Of a stretch of 64,000 nucleotides of DNA, positions 62,447-64,000 are shown piece after piece. The notes beneath the pieces were generated by a model. It made no database searches. It was not told where the DNA came from and saw only the letters and a list, made by a program, of their open reading frames with translations. A program made the position numbers and the translations under genes. Origin of the DNA: an uncultured Collinsella sp. (lineage in GTDB: Bacteria; Actinomycetota; Coriobacteriia; Coriobacteriales; Coriobacteriaceae); the NCBI GenBank assembly GCA_900541235.1, contig UQIW01000008.1:1-64000 (forward strand). The letters are read 5' to 3'. Position 1 is the stretch's first letter, and each line of letters starts with the position of its first letter.

Positions 62447-62484
62447 ACGAAAAACCACCACGAAGGGCACCTTCGTGGTGGTTT
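62447..62484 (-). terminator. Intrinsic terminator of the CobW-type gene
   Basis: AAACCACCACGAAGG and its complement form a 15-bp stem with a 3-base loop; on the minus strand it runs into TTTTTCG. It lies 40 bases past the stop of the GTPase gene and before trmL. Confidence 0.85.
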
Positions 62485-62523
62485 GGCGGTTACGTAGGCG
62501 GAAAAATGCCCGCTTGGATAAAC

Positions 62524-63654
62524 CTAGGCGCGGTGCCAGTCGGTCAGACAGGCATCAAGGGAGGCGATGAGTGCATCCTTGTCCATGTGACGGCCGATGA
62601 TGCACAGGCTCGTCATGCGGTCGCCCGTCTCATCGTCCCAAATCTGCATGATCTCGGGGTTCTCGTCGATGATCTTCTGCTTCTCGCCCTCGGGCGCCGA
62701 ATCGACAAACAGGCCGTTCTCCATTAAGCGCATCTGGTGGCCCGCCTGCTCGAACATGTAGCACATGTCCGGATTGCCGGTCTGCCACAGCGGACCCTTG
62801 ACGCGGATGACCTCGTCGGGCCACTCCTGCTCAACAAAATCGGTGAACTTCTGCAGGTCAAACGGCTTGCGGCGCGAGTACACAAAGGTCTCGATGTCGT
62901 ACTCGAGCACCTCGGGGTCGTCGTGCTCCTCGGGATGCTCCATGGCCTCGATCCAAGCGGCGGAGTTGTAGGCGCGCATAAAGTCGAAGCGGCCGGTATC
63001 GAGCAGCTCCTCCATGGGGACCTCACCGTTTTGGGCCTCGACGATCACGGCGTCTTTCTGCAGGCTGCGCACGATGGCCTTGAGCTCGGCGATCTGCTCG
63101 GGCGTCACGGTATCGGTCTTGTTGAGGATCAGCGTGGAGCAGAACTCGATCTGCTGGATGAGCAGGCTCTCGATGTCGTCTTCGTCGATATCCTCGGCCA
63201 GCAGGTCGCGACCGCCGTTGAACTCGTCATACATGCGGGCGCAATCGACCACGGCCACGATGTTGTCGAGCGCGAGCTTGGGCTCGCCGCCCACCTTGGC
63301 CTCGTCGCAGAAGCTCGAGATGGTGTAGGCGATGGGGATAGGCTCGCAAATGCCCGAAGCCTCGATGATGATGTAGTCGAAGTTGCCCGAATCGGCGATG
63401 CCCTGCAGCTGGTTAGCAAGGTCGTCCGAAAGCGTGCAGCAGATGCAGCCGTTGGTGAGCGGGATGAGGTCGTCGGTCTCGGAAAGGCCGCCGTCGGCGA
63501 TAAGGCTGGCGTCGACGTTGATCTCGCCGATATCGTTGACGATCACGGCGGCGCGGATGCCGCCGTCGTTAGCGAGGATGTGGTTGAGCAGCGTGGTCTT
63601 GCCGGCACCGAGGTATCCGGTAAGCATGATGATCTTCACGGGTTTGTTGGGCAT
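62524..63654 (-). CDS. CobW/ZNG1-type GTP-binding metal chaperone
   Basis: This 376-residue G3E GTPase has Walker A MLTGYLGAGKTT, the metal-binding CxCC in TNGCICCTLSDDL, IIEASGICEPIPIA and NKTDTV as the G4 motif. A CobW C-terminal domain (RVKGPLWQTG region) completes it. Family members pass zinc or cobalt to client proteins. ATG 63654 follows AAAGGAGG. No zinc-regulator (Zur) site was identified upstream. Confidence 0.9.
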   Translation of the reverse strand: MPNKPVKIIMLTGYLGAGKTTLLNHILANDGGIRAAVIVNDIGEINVDASLIADGGLSETDDLIPLTNGCICCTLSDDLANQLQGIADSGNFDYIIIEASGICEPIPIAYTISSFCDEAKVGGEPKLALDNIVAVVDCARMYDEFNGGRDLLAEDIDEDDIESLLIQQIEFCSTLILNKTDTVTPEQIAELKAIVRSLQKDAVIVEAQNGEVPMEELLDTGRFDFMRAYNSAAWIEAMEHPEEHDDPEVLEYDIETFVYSRRKPFDLQKFTDFVEQEWPDEVIRVKGPLWQTGNPDMCYMFEQAGHQMRLMENGLFVDSAPEGEKQKIIDENPEIMQIWDDETGDRMTSLCIIGRHMDKDALIASLDACLTDWHRA

Positions 63655-63740
63655 GTGCCCTCCTTTGTTAGACATGGCTTACAGTTAAATCATATGCCAA
63701 ACGCCTGCTCTTATACCCACGCGCCGGCAAATAACACAGG

Positions 63741-64000
63741 CTACTCCCAGGCTCCCCACACATCGGGGCAGTAACCGACGGTGGCCTTTTTGCCGTTGCG
63801 CACGATGGGCTCGGCCAAAACCTGCTGATTCTCGAGCAGTTTGTCGAAGCGCTGACTGGGGGTAAGGTGCTGAATGAGCGCGAGCGTCTCCTCGTCCTTG
63901 GCTTTGGGGTTGAGCAGCTTGTCGATACCGCCGACCGCTTGCATCACGCTCGTAAGCTCACCCTTGCTCATCTCCTTTTCCTTAAGGTCAATAAACTGCA
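63741..64000 (-). CDS. ArsC/Spx-like protein, C-terminal part, cut by the window end
   Basis: The visible 86 codons read QFIDLKEKEMSKGELTSV, then GGIDKLLNPKAKDE and ENQQVLAEPIVRNGKKATVG, matching the C-terminal half of the ArsC/YffB family. The active-site Cys at the N-terminus lies beyond the right edge. The frame is open to position 63998, so the true start is outside; the internal ATG at 63971 is not the start. Confidence 0.8.
   Translation of the reverse strand, partial: QFIDLKEKEMSKGELTSVMQAVGGIDKLLNPKAKDEETLALIQHLTPSQRFDKLLENQQVLAEPIVRNGKKATVGYCPDVWGAWE

Overview
The window is about 60% GC, densely coded on both strands, and looks like a chromosome segment of a gut actinobacterium of the class Coriobacteriia, most likely Collinsella or a close relative. 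This is inferred from codon and base use, from strictly anaerobic-style functions (TlpA/NapH-like redox genes, an EFR1-type flavodoxin-ferredoxin, RF3), from hybrid sensor kinases with substrate-binding sensor domains, and from dispersed hairpin repeats. No rRNA, recognisable tRNA, CRISPR array, intact transposase, prophage or replication origin was seen.

Layout. 1-3.3 kb: a MerR regulator divergent from a small redox/detoxification operon (carboxymuconolactone decarboxylase-cupin, alpha/beta hydrolase, FMN reductase). 3.4-4.1 kb: a decayed ATPase gene. 4.2-8.5 kb: a type II topoisomerase A/B pair. 8.7-11.2 kb: an ATPase with a nuclease-like C-terminus, behind a cluster of palindromes, then an XRE regulator with a membrane protein. 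11.2-16.8 kb: a 1,400-residue cell-wall protein, apparently frameshifted off its signal peptide, with a LuxR-type regulator upstream. 16.8-20.8 kb: a two-component system divergent from a three-gene envelope redox operon (48-residue CXXC protein, NapH-like ferredoxin membrane protein, TlpA lipoprotein). 21-28.6 kb: a fused ABC exporter, a Dus enzyme, a ribbon-helix-helix protein, a repeat-rich 0.85-kb gap, glutaredoxin, an XRE-zinc ribbon-TipAS fusion and TrmO. 28.7-36.5 kb: a MalY-type lyase and two hybrid-kinase sensory systems, one with a separate and one with fused binding proteins. 36.7-43.3 kb: ion channels, a LOG protein, a flavodoxin-ferredoxin, a DMT transporter and a GntR/ABC operon. 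43.5-54.5 kb: RF3, a VUT transporter, an SDR enzyme, Ung, a DMT transporter with divergent LysR, a MATE exporter, rRNA methyltransferases and small proteins. 54.6-64 kb: a likely small RNA, an EF-G/Tet-like GTPase, two more ATPases around a short UvrA-like protein, TrmL, a CobW-type GTPase and a truncated ArsC-like gene.

The main cross-cutting theme is a set of four single-gene ATP-binding proteins (one dead, three intact), each with a winged-helix module and each preceded by its own distinct short repeats. In two of them the repeats have a clear 19-20 bp pitch. This suggests self-regulating or self-recognising selfish-like loci. Several families of near-perfect hairpin repeats (called A, B and C here) recur between genes, and one ATPase gene lies between two A-family hairpins. 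All functional assignments come from reading motifs; no database search was run.
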